From an uncultured OM182 clade bacterium (GTDB lineage Bacteria; Pseudomonadota; Gammaproteobacteria; Pseudomonadales; Azotimanducaceae), in NCBI GenBank assembly GCA_905182025.1, contig CAJJAA010000032.1:1-41640 (forward strand): a stretch of 41,640 bases of DNA, written 5' to 3'. This document shows positions 26,234 to 35,440 of this stretch, in pieces. Within the stretch, counting starts at the first letter, position 1, and every line of letters starts with the position of its first letter. The position numbers were made by a program, and so were the translations under genes. Below the pieces are notes generated by a model that had not been told where the DNA came from, made no database searches, and saw only the letters and a program-made list of their open reading frames with translations.

Positions 26234-27058
26234 TTATAGGGCTACCTGCCCAAGAAGCCCTGGCACAGGCGTCGCGTGAATACACATCTGCGGATGTGTC
26301 AGAAAACCTTGAATCATTAGCTGCGCACTAATCTCGCTGGCTGTATAGGGGCATAGAACAGACGCGCCGGGGTACCTGGTCAACATAGCATCCAAACCCA
26401 ACTCGTATTTTTTCATCTCATCAACGTAGCTCAGGCCTATCGACTCAGCCTGTCCGCTGTCTGCGCCAACAACCAGTATTTGCTCAAAGCCTCGGGCCTT
26501 AGCAGCCAGGATAGCCGACTCAATAAAGGCAACCGATCTATCCCAGCGAAATTCACCACTCAAAAAATAAGAATCATCAATCGATACACACTGCAGGGTA
26601 TGGGAGTCCAATAACTTTCGCATGCTGATCCCGTTCGCCTTTAGCAAACCTTCCAGCCTTTTTGCACGCTCTAACACATCCACTATTAAAACTTGCGCGC
26701 CCTCATCGAGGGCTTTCAGAATGGCAGGCGCGAGGCTGGCCCATTCCTCCTCGATGGTATCGCTGACAATACAGTGATGGCCTGAATTAGACTCGGGCAC
26801 TGTATTGGAATGGTTTTTTTCAGTTTCGCTTGGGCGTTTCGCAGGCTGGGGCTTTGGCTCAGATGTTAATTCAGGTTTTGTGATCAATTGAGCCAAGTCA
26901 GCCTGAATGAATCTACGCTCATTGCGCGAACCTATTCGTGAACAAGCCAAGCGGCCATCATCGGTCCACCGCCGAATTGTTGCTTTGCTTACGTTTAGAA
27001 ATGTTGCCGCTTCAGTAATGGTAAGAAGCGGTGCGCGTTGTTTTATCGGGGAATCCAT
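26234..27058 (-). CDS. DcmR-like regulator: MerR-type HTH plus MEDS sensory domain
   Basis: A 274-residue transcription factor. Residues 10-60 form an excisionase/MerR-type helix-turn-helix (LTITEAATFLNVSKATIRRW ... RFIQADL). After a Pro/Ser/Glu-rich linker, residues 92-265 match the MEDS domain (methanogen/methylotroph, DcmR sensory): it opens HHCIVSD, has ILKALDEGAQVLIVD, YFLSGEFRWDR, a central acidic/Gly segment and YELGLDAML, and ends LCPYTASEIS ... THPQMCIHATPV. DcmR controls dichloromethane dehalogenase genes; here the targets are probably the three downstream genes, 45 bases away on the same strand. The ligand is unknown; Cys residues near the end could bind heme or metal, but that is speculation. 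No clear ribosome site. Confidence 0.82.
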   Translation of the reverse strand: MDSPIKQRAPLLTITEAATFLNVSKATIRRWTDDGRLACSRIGSRNERRFIQADLAQLITKPELTSEPKPQPAKRPSETEKNHSNTVPESNSGHHCIVSDTIEEEWASLAPAILKALDEGAQVLIVDVLERAKRLEGLLKANGISMRKLLDSHTLQCVSIDDSYFLSGEFRWDRSVAFIESAILAAKARGFEQILVVGADSGQAESIGLSYVDEMKKYELGLDAMLTRYPGASVLCPYTASEISAQLMIQGFLTHPQMCIHATPVPGLLGQVAL

Positions 27059-27708
27059 GCAGTATGACTTTTGTTGCTGATTACAAGGTGTTTGAGTTGT
27101 ACAAAATATAGCATAGATACATTTAGCTGCCTAGTAAGGGAAGATTTTGGGGTATTTTTAGATGGCAAAAAGAGCTAAATATAGCTTAATACAGCTGGTA
27201 ATTTTAGCTCGATATAGGTCGCTCGGATCTAGCTGATTGATGCACATCTACCGACGTCTTTTCTGCGGAGGTATTACTCAACTGGCATGCGCGTTCAGAT
27301 GGGTACAAATCGATCGAAAAGGCAGCCAGCTTATCGAAAGCGAATAACAATCGACGAGTGGCAGAACTACTGGCTGAAGATTCTGTACTGTGAAATTCTG
27401 AGCGGTCTTGAGAACAGATGCGTTTAAGGATCAAGTGAAGGCACTAGCGAAATAGAACAGTACTCTGCACCTGTCGAGCGTTACGAGATCGAACATTAGA
27501 AGATTATGTGCTGGGCTTTGGAACAATGAGATGCCTCAGATTAGACTTCAAGCAGTTGATCTCGGGTTGCAATTATTTATAGGCAACACCTTTGTGCACA
27601 GAGGAGGGGATATGGCGGCTGAATAGATTCAAAGTATTGACCGAAGGCTATTCAAGCCGCGAGGTAAGGGGTGCTGCCAAGCACCCTTTTGTGATCAAAC
27701 CAAGTTAA
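27059..27708. other. Intergenic region between regulator and TonB receptor gene
   Basis: About 650 bases. The first 150 should hold the promoter of the MEDS-regulator cluster. Short frames between 27204 and 27640 show no recognised family, although they could be gene debris. A hairpin lies at 27666-27689. Confidence 0.4.
27666..27689. terminator. Hairpin terminator after the TonB receptor gene
   Basis: AAGGGGTGCT (27666-27675) pairs with AGCACCCTTT (27680-27689) around a GCCA loop, 10 pairs with one G-T. It begins 20 bases past the receptor stop codon. The T-run is on the plus strand, so it may work in both directions or mainly stop plus-strand transcription. Confidence 0.6.
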
Positions 27709-29892
27709 TTAGTATGTATAGCGAACACCTAGCCGCACACCACGACCCGGCTCGGGTGAAAAGTTTTTCAAAAAGGATGTGTGATTCCTGATTTCTTCGT
27801 CTAGCAGGTTGCTCCCCTTAGCAAAAAACAGCAGCTCACCACTACTGAGGTCGATATGATAATCAGCGTATAGCTCCAACGCTGTATATCCTTCGGTTTC
27901 GAACTCTCCGATTGCTGTATCTTTCTGGTCGAATACTTCCGTTAGCTTCAAATCAACTGACCATGCGGTTGCATGCCAAGCAACGCCAACACCAAAGCGC
28001 GCAGGTGGAATTCTCGGCACATCACCGCCGTCATCGAAACTTGCCTTGACTAAATCTCCCTGCAAGGAAAGATCCAACTCACCGTATTCACTTTGCAACG
28101 CTGCATAGGACAGGCGACCTTCTACCCCATAGAAGGTGGCATCGTCAGCAGTATAGGAGGAGATGGTTTGTTCTTCGAACTCGCCACTGTCTTCAAGAAA
28201 AATATAATCGCTAATCTCGTTGTAGTAGACGCCAAACTCGCCGGTTAGTTTGCCACTATGTTGGCGAAAACCGATTTCAATATTTGTTGCCTTTTCTTTG
28301 TCTAGATTAGCGTTGCCTATTTCGAGTCGCCCGGTCGCGACATGAGCGACGAGGTCTTCAGGGTCGGAGGAGGTGGTACACGCATTGATTTGAACATTGG
28401 AATAACGCTCTTCCAATGTTGGCGCTCGCTCCGAGCTAGACAGCCCGATCATGATGTTGCTGTCTGAATTAATGTCATAGAGCATGCTGGCAGAAAGGCT
28501 ATGGGTGCTTTCGTCCCGATCACAATTTTCTCCGGGGTCAGTCTCATTGTAGCCGTACCGGTAGCCGAATTCCCAACTCATACGCTCAGCATCAATACGT
28601 TCAATGGCAAATACTGAAAAGCCGGTGCTATCGGTCTTGGGAATGAAAGCTTCCTCACCCAAGGCACTAAACTCCGTATTGGATAATTGCAAACCCCAAA
28701 CACCTTGTAGTTTACCTACCTGTCTGTGGGTTGCGGTAAACCGGCCTTCATAGCCTTCGTTACTGTATACCGTGCCGACGAAAGCTGTGCCATCAGACTC
28801 AATCTCAAGTTCAGAGTGTTCGTAGTCGGTGTAATTTACACTTGCTTGGAACTGCTCAAAAAAGCCACTTTCAAAACGATACTCACCCTTTAAATCGTAG
28901 CGGGTTTGCTCCATGTCTATCCGTACAAAATCCTCGCCTTCTTCTTCGTCGCCGTGCTCATCAGCGCCATGCTCATCTTCGTGTTCGTCACCGTGCTCTT
29001 CTTCATGATGACCGTGCGTGCCTCCAGGTAAACCATAGTTGCTGTCTAAGGTTGCGACTGACATACCAATAAAGCCTTGCTCGCCAGAGATAGAAGTACC
29101 AATTGTATAGCCATCAGATTTCGCATCGCTGTTTGCGATATAACCCTTACTATTGGTTATTTCTTCTTCTTCGTGACCTTCATCCTCATGCTCTTCACCT
29201 TCATGTGCTTCTTCTTCAAGTTCGAGTGCCGTCTCATCGATCGCGAATCCATTGATATCGACATTGTTATTATCTCGCGTAAAAGCATCAAGGTGCAGAT
29301 TTACTATGCCAAAGGAGCCGTTGAACTTCGCCACTGTTTTGTCACCATCATTAACAGTGTTATGGCTTTGCTCAATGACGAACTCAGGTTTGTCTAAACT
29401 GGATTCTATAATGCGATCATCGATAACGTTCACAATGCCACCGACGGCACCATTGCCATAGAGTAGGGTTGAAGGCCCTCTAATTACTTCTATACGTGAA
29501 GCGAGTGCCGCTTCAACGCCATTTGTATGGTCCGGACTCACTGCCGACACATCAATGTTGTTTACACTGTTCTGCATGACTTGCACTCTGTTGCCAGACT
29601 GACCGCGTATGACTGCTTGACCCACGCCGGGACCAAAGCTTGTGCTATGTATGCCTATTTGGTTTTTTAATGTATTACCCAGCTCATCTTCTACTTCCCG
29701 TCGTAGCGCCTCGCCTGTCAAAACATTGATGGGTAAAGCCGTATTGGCCTCGTTTCTTTGAAAGGGTGCACTAACAACGATTTCTTCTTCGTAGACGTGA
29801 ATCCCGTGAGATTCTTGTGGGTCTTCAGCTGCCATCACGGCACCCGCGCATACAGTACTAATCGATAAAAATATAGGGTGTAAGGACTTCAT
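27709..29892 (-). CDS. TonB-dependent outer-membrane receptor, ZnuD-like (zinc)
   Basis: A 727-residue receptor: a signal peptide cut after about residue 21 (GAVMAAED), a TonB-box-like EEIVVSA (36-42), a plug domain with LPINVLTGEAL, QAVIRGQSGNRV and RGPSTLLYGNGAVGGIVNV, and a 22-strand-type barrel ending in GVRLGVRYTY with the terminal aromatic residue. Two loops are very rich in His, Glu and Asp (residues 225-244 and 293-321), as in the zinc receptor ZnuD, so zinc or another divalent metal is the likely substrate. CAGGAG precedes the ATG by 5 bases. A small exported His/Cys protein is encoded just upstream on the same strand. A Zur operator was searched for by eye without success. Confidence 0.88.
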   Translation of the reverse strand: MKSLHPIFLSISTVCAGAVMAAEDPQESHGIHVYEEEIVVSAPFQRNEANTALPINVLTGEALRREVEDELGNTLKNQIGIHSTSFGPGVGQAVIRGQSGNRVQVMQNSVNNIDVSAVSPDHTNGVEAALASRIEVIRGPSTLLYGNGAVGGIVNVIDDRIIESSLDKPEFVIEQSHNTVNDGDKTVAKFNGSFGIVNLHLDAFTRDNNNVDINGFAIDETALELEEEAHEGEEHEDEGHEEEEITNSKGYIANSDAKSDGYTIGTSISGEQGFIGMSVATLDSNYGLPGGTHGHHEEEHGDEHEDEHGADEHGDEEEGEDFVRIDMEQTRYDLKGEYRFESGFFEQFQASVNYTDYEHSELEIESDGTAFVGTVYSNEGYEGRFTATHRQVGKLQGVWGLQLSNTEFSALGEEAFIPKTDSTGFSVFAIERIDAERMSWEFGYRYGYNETDPGENCDRDESTHSLSASMLYDINSDSNIMIGLSSSERAPTLEERYSNVQINACTTSSDPEDLVAHVATGRLEIGNANLDKEKATNIEIGFRQHSGKLTGEFGVYYNEISDYIFLEDSGEFEEQTISSYTADDATFYGVEGRLSYAALQSEYGELDLSLQGDLVKASFDDGGDVPRIPPARFGVGVAWHATAWSVDLKLTEVFDQKDTAIGEFETEGYTALELYADYHIDLSSGELLFFAKGSNLLDEEIRNHTSFLKNFSPEPGRGVRLGVRYTY

Positions 29893-30036
29893 GGTTTCTC
29901 CTGCTAAAAGGGGTTTAGAACATCTTTAAGCTTGAAAAAGAGATGCCGCGGACAAAGTCGCGTCGGAATTTCGGCAGAGCGTAGAAAGGTTTATGCGCTG
30001 CTTTTCATTAGCTTCCAAGATGCAAATTGATCTTTA

Positions 30037-30312
30037 TTAGCTATGGAGAGGTGGGCCGCGTGGGTGTCGGTGAAGGAGTTCAGTAAAAATGGCGAAACGG
30101 CGCGAAAAGCTCTGAGCTTTTTGTCGCGCTGGCGCAGACAAATCATTTTTCGCATTATCAAGTGCGACATCGCTGCCCGTATGAGTGCAAAGTTCACAAT
30201 TGATCTCTTCTGCTGTGGTCTCGTGTATATGGTCGGCAATCACAAAACCCGGCAGGCTCAGCATTAAGCTGAGCACGAGTATTGATAAGTTTTTTGAGAA
30301 GGCAGATTTCAT
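30037..30312 (-). CDS. Small exported protein with HxH and CxxC motifs
   Basis: A 91-residue protein with a signal peptide (KSAFSKNLSILVLSLMLSL, cut near residue 26, VIA-DH). The mature part starts DHIHETTAEEINCELCTHTG, offering three His and two Cys as possible metal ligands. Short exported proteins of this pattern (DUF2607/DUF2946-like) often occur beside zinc-uptake TonB receptors, as here: 144 bases separate it from the receptor gene on the same strand. A role in metal binding or in sensing low zinc is inferred. The ATG has no clear ribosome site. Confidence 0.6.
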   Translation of the reverse strand: MKSAFSKNLSILVLSLMLSLPGFVIADHIHETTAEEINCELCTHTGSDVALDNAKNDLSAPARQKAQSFSRRFAIFTELLHRHPRGPPLHS

Positions 30313-30678
30313 CGGGCGGTAAGTTATTTGGAACGCTGAGTTATGTCAACTTTTATTCATGTTTTATTTTGATCTAAGTTATATTTTTGGCTCGAGCAGA
30401 GTCAGATAGCTTAAAGCGCATCAATATAGAGAAGTACTAAGACACCCGCTATTTAGTTACACAGCTGCCTTTTCAGCAGCCAATAACTTACACGCCTGAG
30501 TGTCGTTAGTTCGGTACTAGCATTGATGGCTTGTAAACCATTGTGCAAAATTCATGTGAGCTCTAACGAGCTAGCGAATGCCCTGAATTTCTCCCTCACT
30601 AATTATGCAAAAAATTAGACGTCAGTTACTCCCGCTTTGTCGCGTATAAAACTTAGTGGGGGAAAAAGCATTAGAGCG
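30313..30678. other. Intergenic region, no gene seen
   Basis: About 365 AT-rich bases that should contain the promoter of the small exported protein and the receptor gene, and the end of the DUF2007 transcript. No confident operator or terminator was picked out. Confidence 0.4.
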
Positions 30679-30981
30679 TTAAGTCGTCTCTCCGCATTGC
30701 CAGCACACGTCAAAATTTGCTGGGTTCGATTCTTGGCAGCGATGACATAACCAGTCTTCATGCTTTGGTTGCTCTAGTATCTCTTTGATCCGCTGCGTGG
30801 CTGCTTCAGCTTGAGCCGAATTCACGACCCAAAGCTCTATCCAAGTGTCACCGGGAGCAATTTCTCCTGCCGCGCCGCCCAGAATATCGTTGCGAATTTC
30901 GGTTTCAATACCGTCCTGATTCAACGCACCAGACATGGCGCCTATGATCATAGAATTAGAATGTGAGTAGACGAGTTTCAT
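30679..30981 (-). CDS. DUF2007 protein with C-terminal zinc ribbon
   Basis: A 100-residue cytoplasmic protein. Residues 1-68 match DUF2007 (putative signal-transducing, ferredoxin-like fold): KLVYSHSNSMIIGAMSGALNQDGI, then the characteristic WIELWVVNSAQAEAA. The tail WLCHRCQESNPANFDVCWQCGE holds four Cys in two CxxC pairs (residues 78-96) and is a RanBP2-type zinc ribbon. AAGGGAG precedes the ATG by about 6 bases. It stands alone between long intergenic regions. Biological role is not established. Confidence 0.85.
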   Translation of the reverse strand: MKLVYSHSNSMIIGAMSGALNQDGIETEIRNDILGGAAGEIAPGDTWIELWVVNSAQAEAATQRIKEILEQPKHEDWLCHRCQESNPANFDVCWQCGETT

Positions 30982-31590
30982 TGAGCTCCCTTAGCGGGTT
31001 AGTGGATGTCCGCAGCGCCCTTTTTGAACAGCCTTTCTTGAGCCGGCTTCGTGTTGAACGTTCCTCTGCGAGCAAAAGAAATCAGATTTAGCGGTTCTAA
31101 CGCTAATTTTTACATTGCCATTATGATTGCTTGAAAAGACAACGTATCTTAGAAAAACCAGCGTAAAGCGACAGTTTGGATTGATCTAATTCAACGACAT
31201 TAAAATTTTGTAGCTCTGGGGTCGGGGTAAGATGCGGCAGTAAATCTGCAAGGAGCTAACAAAATTTAGCAAAATTCTGGGCAATCATCCTTTAGTCAAC
31301 GACCTACATTTCCTGCTGTCGTCACCTTACTGTTTCATAGACTCTTTAGTGCCTATTCTAGGTGCGGTGGTTTGTAAGCTATTAATCTAGTTCCATATTA
31401 ACGGTAGTGAATTAATAGATTTCCTAACTTCTGTTACAGAGCATCGCTGCCAGCAATTTATTAGGGGCTCCGAGCTATTTTTTGGGTGATTTAGCTAAGA
31501 AGTATTACTAATTTCACATGTCTTTCTGTAAGGTGGTTAATTAAAAAACAAAGGGCTTATTTATGCTCGCAAGCAAAAACAGAGGGAACT
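30982..31590. other. Long intergenic region upstream of the acetolactate-synthase-like gene
   Basis: About 610 AT-rich bases between divergent genes. It should hold both promoters. No ORF with family features, no riboswitch fold and no strong repeat was recognised. The last 15 bases carry the GAGGGA ribosome site for the gene at 31591. Confidence 0.4.
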
Positions 31591-33244
31591 ATGACGAAAG
31601 CATCGGATCTATTTATTGAATGTCTCGAAGCCGAAGGGTGCGAATATGTTTTTGGCATTCCGGGAGAAGAGAACCTTGATTTCCTCGACAGTCTCAGCCG
31701 TTCGAAAAAAATCAAACTAGTACTTACTCGCCACGAGCAGGGCGCTGGCTTTATGGCCTCTGTATACGGTCGGCTGACCGGCAAGACCGGCGTTTGTGTT
31801 TCGACGCTTGGCCCCGGCGCAACAAATTTCACTACTGCAGCAGCTTATGCTCAGCTGGGTGGCATGCCAATGATGATGATTACCGGTCAAAAACCAGTGA
31901 AAAAATCAAAACAGGGCCGATTTCAAATCCTCGACGTTGTCGAGATGATGAAGCCGATCACGAAGTACGCGGTCACCTTGGTTGCTGGTGATAACATTCC
32001 GTCGCGTATCCGTGAAGCTTACCGGCTTGCTGAGGAAGAAAAGCCAGGTGCTGTTCATATTGAGCTGCCAGAAGATATCGCTGACGAACAAACAGAAGAG
32101 CGGCCGATTCCAAAATCGGCGGTACGTCGTCCTGTACCAGAGTCTAAGTCCATCACTCATGGCACTGGAAAAGATGCACGACGCGAAATCGCCAATCCTC
32201 ATCATCGGTGCTGGCGGTAACCGTAAAATGACGTCGAAGATGCTGACGGAATTTATCGACAAAACCGGCATCCCATTCGTCACTACCCAGCTTGGTAAAG
32301 GCGTGGTTGATGAACGGCATCCGTTGTTCATGGGTTGTGCCGCGCTGTCTGCAGGCGACTATGTCCACCGTGCAATCGAGGCCGCCGATTTGATCCTCAA
32401 TATCGGTCATGATGTGATCGAAAAGCCGCCGTTCTTTATGAAGAGAGGTGGCACCGAGGTCATCCATATTTCATATAATACTGCGGAAGTTGATCCTGTC
32501 TACTTCCCTCAAATAGAGGTAATCGGCGACGTTGGAAACGCCATTTGGGAACTGAAGAACGGTGTTAAGACGAGCGCGGAAGCCGGCTGGGATTTTACCC
32601 GCATGATGGCTGTTCGCGAACATCACGACGCCAACATCTTGGAGGGCTCAGACGACGCACGCTTCCCTTGCTATCCACAACATGTCGTTAAGTTAGTTCG
32701 CGACGCACTGCCGGACGACGGTATGATCTGCCTCGACAACGGCGTCTACAAAATCTGGTTTGCCCGAAACTACCGCGCCCATCAGCCCAATACTGTGCTG
32801 CTGGATAATGCGTTGGCTACAATGGGCGCTGGCCTGCCATCAGCGATGGCGGCACACATGGTCTATCCTGATCGCAAGGTGCTGGCGATCTGCGGTGATG
32901 GTGGATTCATGATGAACTCGCAGGAGCTGGAAACAGCCGTCCGTGAGAAGATGAACATTGCTGTATTGATCCTTAACGATAACTCATTCGGCATGATTCG
33001 TTGGAAGCAAGCTAACATGGGCTTTGACGATTGGGGTCTGCAGTACGGTAACCCCGATTTCGTCAAATACGTGGAAGCCTACGGTGGTATCGGTCATCGG
33101 GTTGAATCGGCCGAGGCTCTGCCTGGGATCCTAAACACAGCGCTTTCCACGCCAGGTGTGCATTTGATCGATTGTCCCGTTGATTATGTAGACAACGACC
33201 AGATACTCAACATCGACATCAAGAAACACTCAGCGTCCATCTAA
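31591..33244 (+). pseudogene. Acetolactate-synthase-like ThDP enzyme, one frameshift
   Basis: Two frames together encode one IlvB-type large subunit of about 550 residues. The first (to about 32150) has the ThDP-binding start YVFGIPGEENLDFLD with the activating Glu, LGPGATN and MITGQKP. The second, from about 32159, continues with MALEKM, ILIIGAGGNRK, the middle domain, and the C-terminal ThDP/Mg motif GDGGFMMNSQELETA ... LILNDNSFGMI. The shift between frames is +1, near 32140-32158; without it the first frame ends at 32220. Both halves are otherwise clean, so sequencing error or a very recent mutation is likely. No small regulatory subunit gene follows; instead an aldehyde dehydrogenase does, so a catabolic ThDP lyase or decarboxylase rather than branched-chain synthesis is possible. 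Confidence 0.85.
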
Positions 33245-33265
33245 GTTCTGCAGGTTGAAAACCAG

Positions 33266-33288
33266 CGAGGGGCGTTGCGGGCCCCTCG
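33266..33288 (+). terminator. Intercistronic hairpin
   Basis: CGAGGGGC (33266-33273) and GCCCCTCG (33281-33288) form a perfect 8-bp GC-rich stem with a 7-base loop. It lies between the acetolactate-synthase-like gene and the aldehyde dehydrogenase gene, 37 bases before the latter. There is no T-tract, so it may be an attenuating or mRNA-stabilising hairpin rather than a full terminator. Confidence 0.5.
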
Positions 33289-33325
33289 TCATTTCTGACA
33301 TCTGATACTCCAAGGAGACCGATCA

Positions 33326-34768
33326 ATGGCGACGCTTCAGGCCAAATATCCCTACTATCTCAACAACAAAGCGGTTTACGCCAACGAGGACCTTGAAGTC
33401 ACCGACAAGTATACCGGTGAAGTTGCCACGCGCTGCGCGCTGGCTGACCCCAAGGCCATCGACGAAGCCATCGCAGGTGCGGTTCGTGCGACTGAACCCA
33501 TGGCGAAAATGCCATCCTACGAAAAAAAGGCGGTGCTAGAGCACTGTGTCACCCGTTTTAAGGAACGATTCGACGAGCTGGCCATGGCGCTATGCATTGA
33601 AGCCGGCAAGCCGATCAATGATGCCGAGGGTGAAGTGACTCGACTGATCGACACCTTTCAAATCGCCGCCGAGGAATCGACGCGCATGCACGGTGAATTG
33701 CAGGCGTTGGATATCTCGCCCCGTGCAAAAGGCTACCAGGGCATGTGGAAGCGCGTGCCAATCGGTCCTTGCTCTTTCATTTCGCCGTTTAATTTCCCGC
33801 TTAACCTCGCTGCGCACAAGATTGCACCGGCACTGGCTGTCGGCTGCCCATTTGTGATGAAACCTGCCTCACGCACCCCGTTGGGGGCAATCATTATGGG
33901 CGAGGTTTTGGCCGAAACAGACCTGCCTGAAGGCGCATTCTCAATCCTCGCTTGTTCGCGCGATGGTGCTGATCTTTTTACCGTCGATGACCGGCTTAAG
34001 CTGTTGTCGTTTACCGGCTCACCCGATGTTGGCTGGGATTTGAAGGCACGTTGTGGCAAGAAGAAGGTTGTACTGGAACTCGGCGGTAACGCCGCTGTTG
34101 TCGTCGATGCGGATACAAAAAACCTTGACGATGCCGTCAACCGCATTATCTTCGGTGCCTTCTACCAGTCCGGCCAATCCTGCATAGGCGTTCAGCGCAT
34201 CATGATCCATGAAGATATTTATGATGTGATGAAAGCTAAATTGGTTGCCAAAACGGCCACGTTAATTAAAGGCGATCCGAAGCTGCGTGAGACTTTTATC
34301 GGGCCGATGATTTCTGAAAAAGAGGCGGCTCGCTTACACGGCTGGATAGAGTCTGCCGCTGCTGCTGGCGGAAAGATCCTCTGTGGTGGCACGCGCAACG
34401 GCGCGATGCTAGATGCAACCTTATTGGAAAATGTTCCGCTCGATCAGGAACTCTGTGTGGAAGAGGCTTTCGGCCCTGCAGCCGTTCTTCAAAAATTCTC
34501 GACTTGGGGCGACGCCATTTCGATGGTAAATGACAGCAAATTTGGTTTGCAGGCCGGCATCTTTACCCGCGACTTCTACAAAGTGCAGCAGGCATGGGAT
34601 GAAATGGAAGTTGGCGGCGTCGTCGTCGGCGATGTGCCATCCTACCGTGTTGACAATATGCCTTATGGCGGCGTAAAAGATTCAGGGATTGGCAGAGAAG
34701 GTATTCGCTTCGCGATGGAAGACATGACTGAAATCCGTAATCTGGTCATCCGCACCCCGCCAGAATAA
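33326..34768 (+). CDS. NAD(P)-dependent aldehyde dehydrogenase
   Basis: A 480-residue ALDH-superfamily enzyme of full length that oxidises an aldehyde to an acid. Motifs: SPFNFPLNLAAHKIAPALAVG for nucleotide binding, KPASRTP, the Rossmann FTGSPDVGW, the general base in LELGGNA, and the catalytic Cys in FYQSGQSCIGVQR, with EEAFGPAAV and PYGGVKDSGIGREG near the end. AAGGAGA precedes the ATG by 7 bases. It follows the acetolactate-synthase-like gene by 80 bases with an intervening hairpin, and ends at a strong terminator, so the two form a small operon. The aldehyde could be the product of the upstream ThDP enzyme; which one is not clear. Confidence 0.93.
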   Translation: MATLQAKYPYYLNNKAVYANEDLEVTDKYTGEVATRCALADPKAIDEAIAGAVRATEPMAKMPSYEKKAVLEHCVTRFKERFDELAMALCIEAGKPINDAEGEVTRLIDTFQIAAEESTRMHGELQALDISPRAKGYQGMWKRVPIGPCSFISPFNFPLNLAAHKIAPALAVGCPFVMKPASRTPLGAIIMGEVLAETDLPEGAFSILACSRDGADLFTVDDRLKLLSFTGSPDVGWDLKARCGKKKVVLELGGNAAVVVDADTKNLDDAVNRIIFGAFYQSGQSCIGVQRIMIHEDIYDVMKAKLVAKTATLIKGDPKLRETFIGPMISEKEAARLHGWIESAAAAGGKILCGGTRNGAMLDATLLENVPLDQELCVEEAFGPAAVLQKFSTWGDAISMVNDSKFGLQAGIFTRDFYKVQQAWDEMEVGGVVVGDVPSYRVDNMPYGGVKDSGIGREGIRFAMEDMTEIRNLVIRTPPE

Positions 34769-34803
34769 TCTGTTCGGACTAGCATATTATTGCGCTTGCT
34801 ATT

Positions 34804-34833
34804 AAAAACGCCGGGCCATGCTCGGCGTTTTTT
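34804..34833 (+). terminator. Rho-independent terminator of the ThDP enzyme/ALDH operon
   Basis: AAAAACGCCG (34804-34813) pairs perfectly with CGGCGTTTTT (34823-34832), a 10-bp stem with a 9-base loop and a T-run. It lies 36 bases after the aldehyde dehydrogenase stop codon. Confidence 0.9.
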
Positions 34834-35008
34834 CAATCTTATTTTGCAAAAAAACGATCCTGTTAGTTTCTGCCACGACACCGCTAGATTAAAGGGTCAT
34901 CGGCGTTACTTACCCAATAGGGTGAGGGAGCAGGAGAGGGAATATAGACCGTATTATCAAAGGTCGGTCGAATAAGGCTAATGCCAGCGCTCCTTTTATT
35001 TTTCCTAG

Positions 35009-35158
35009 CCGAGTTACGTTATCAATACAGTCGGATTTATTGCCAAGCAGCTGCGAATGGCGAGACGTAAAATAAAAGAAGGGGTACTTGCCGGATTGGA
35101 GATGCCGTTAGAGGCTGGCTTTTTCATGGAGAAACAGGCTCTGCATCTGTTTTTTTAA
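35009..35158 (+). pseudogene. Crotonase (enoyl-CoA hydratase) C-terminal fragment
   Basis: A 49-codon open stretch with no good start encodes MARRKIKEGVLAG followed by LEMPLEAGFFMEKQALHLFF and then a stop. This resembles the C-terminal helix of enoyl-CoA hydratases (typical pattern A-K-x-x-I-N-x-x-x-E-M-x-L-x-x-G-x-x-x-E-x-x-L-F-x-x-x-F), just before the usual E-G-x-x-A-F motif, which is missing. The catalytic domain upstream is not found. It is therefore a relic left between the terminator and the receiver gene. The match is short and could be chance. The end of the fragment overlaps a small AAACAG/CTGTTT hairpin with a T-run (35132-35156). Confidence 0.4.
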
Positions 35159-35440
35159 AATTAGAAATCAAAAAGAAGTGATGCATTCGTTGATAGGGAA
35201 GCGCTAGCCCAATTACAGCTAGCCAACAAAAAAAATCGTGGATATACGGCCAAATCAACTTTGCGCGGAATATAAATGTTTTCAGTGATTAACCCGGGCC
35301 CCTTTAAGACAGTGCATCATTAGCTAATCAGACGCTGACCATCCTCTACCGAAAAACTACCCCACGGACGTCTTTTCGCAAAACCCTCAATGAAGATGCT
35401 TGTCGAATCTGGGATAAATGCGGTTAAACTTCCTATCCTG

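Noticed and set aside
27204..27640. Possible gene debris on both strands between the MEDS regulator and the TonB receptor gene
   Set aside because: Fragments in several frames looked protein-like for short stretches, but none matched a family or continued across frames.
30715..30740. GGTTCGATTC-like string resembling a tRNA T-arm
   Set aside because: It lies inside the DUF2007 coding sequence and no cloverleaf or acceptor stem can be formed around it.
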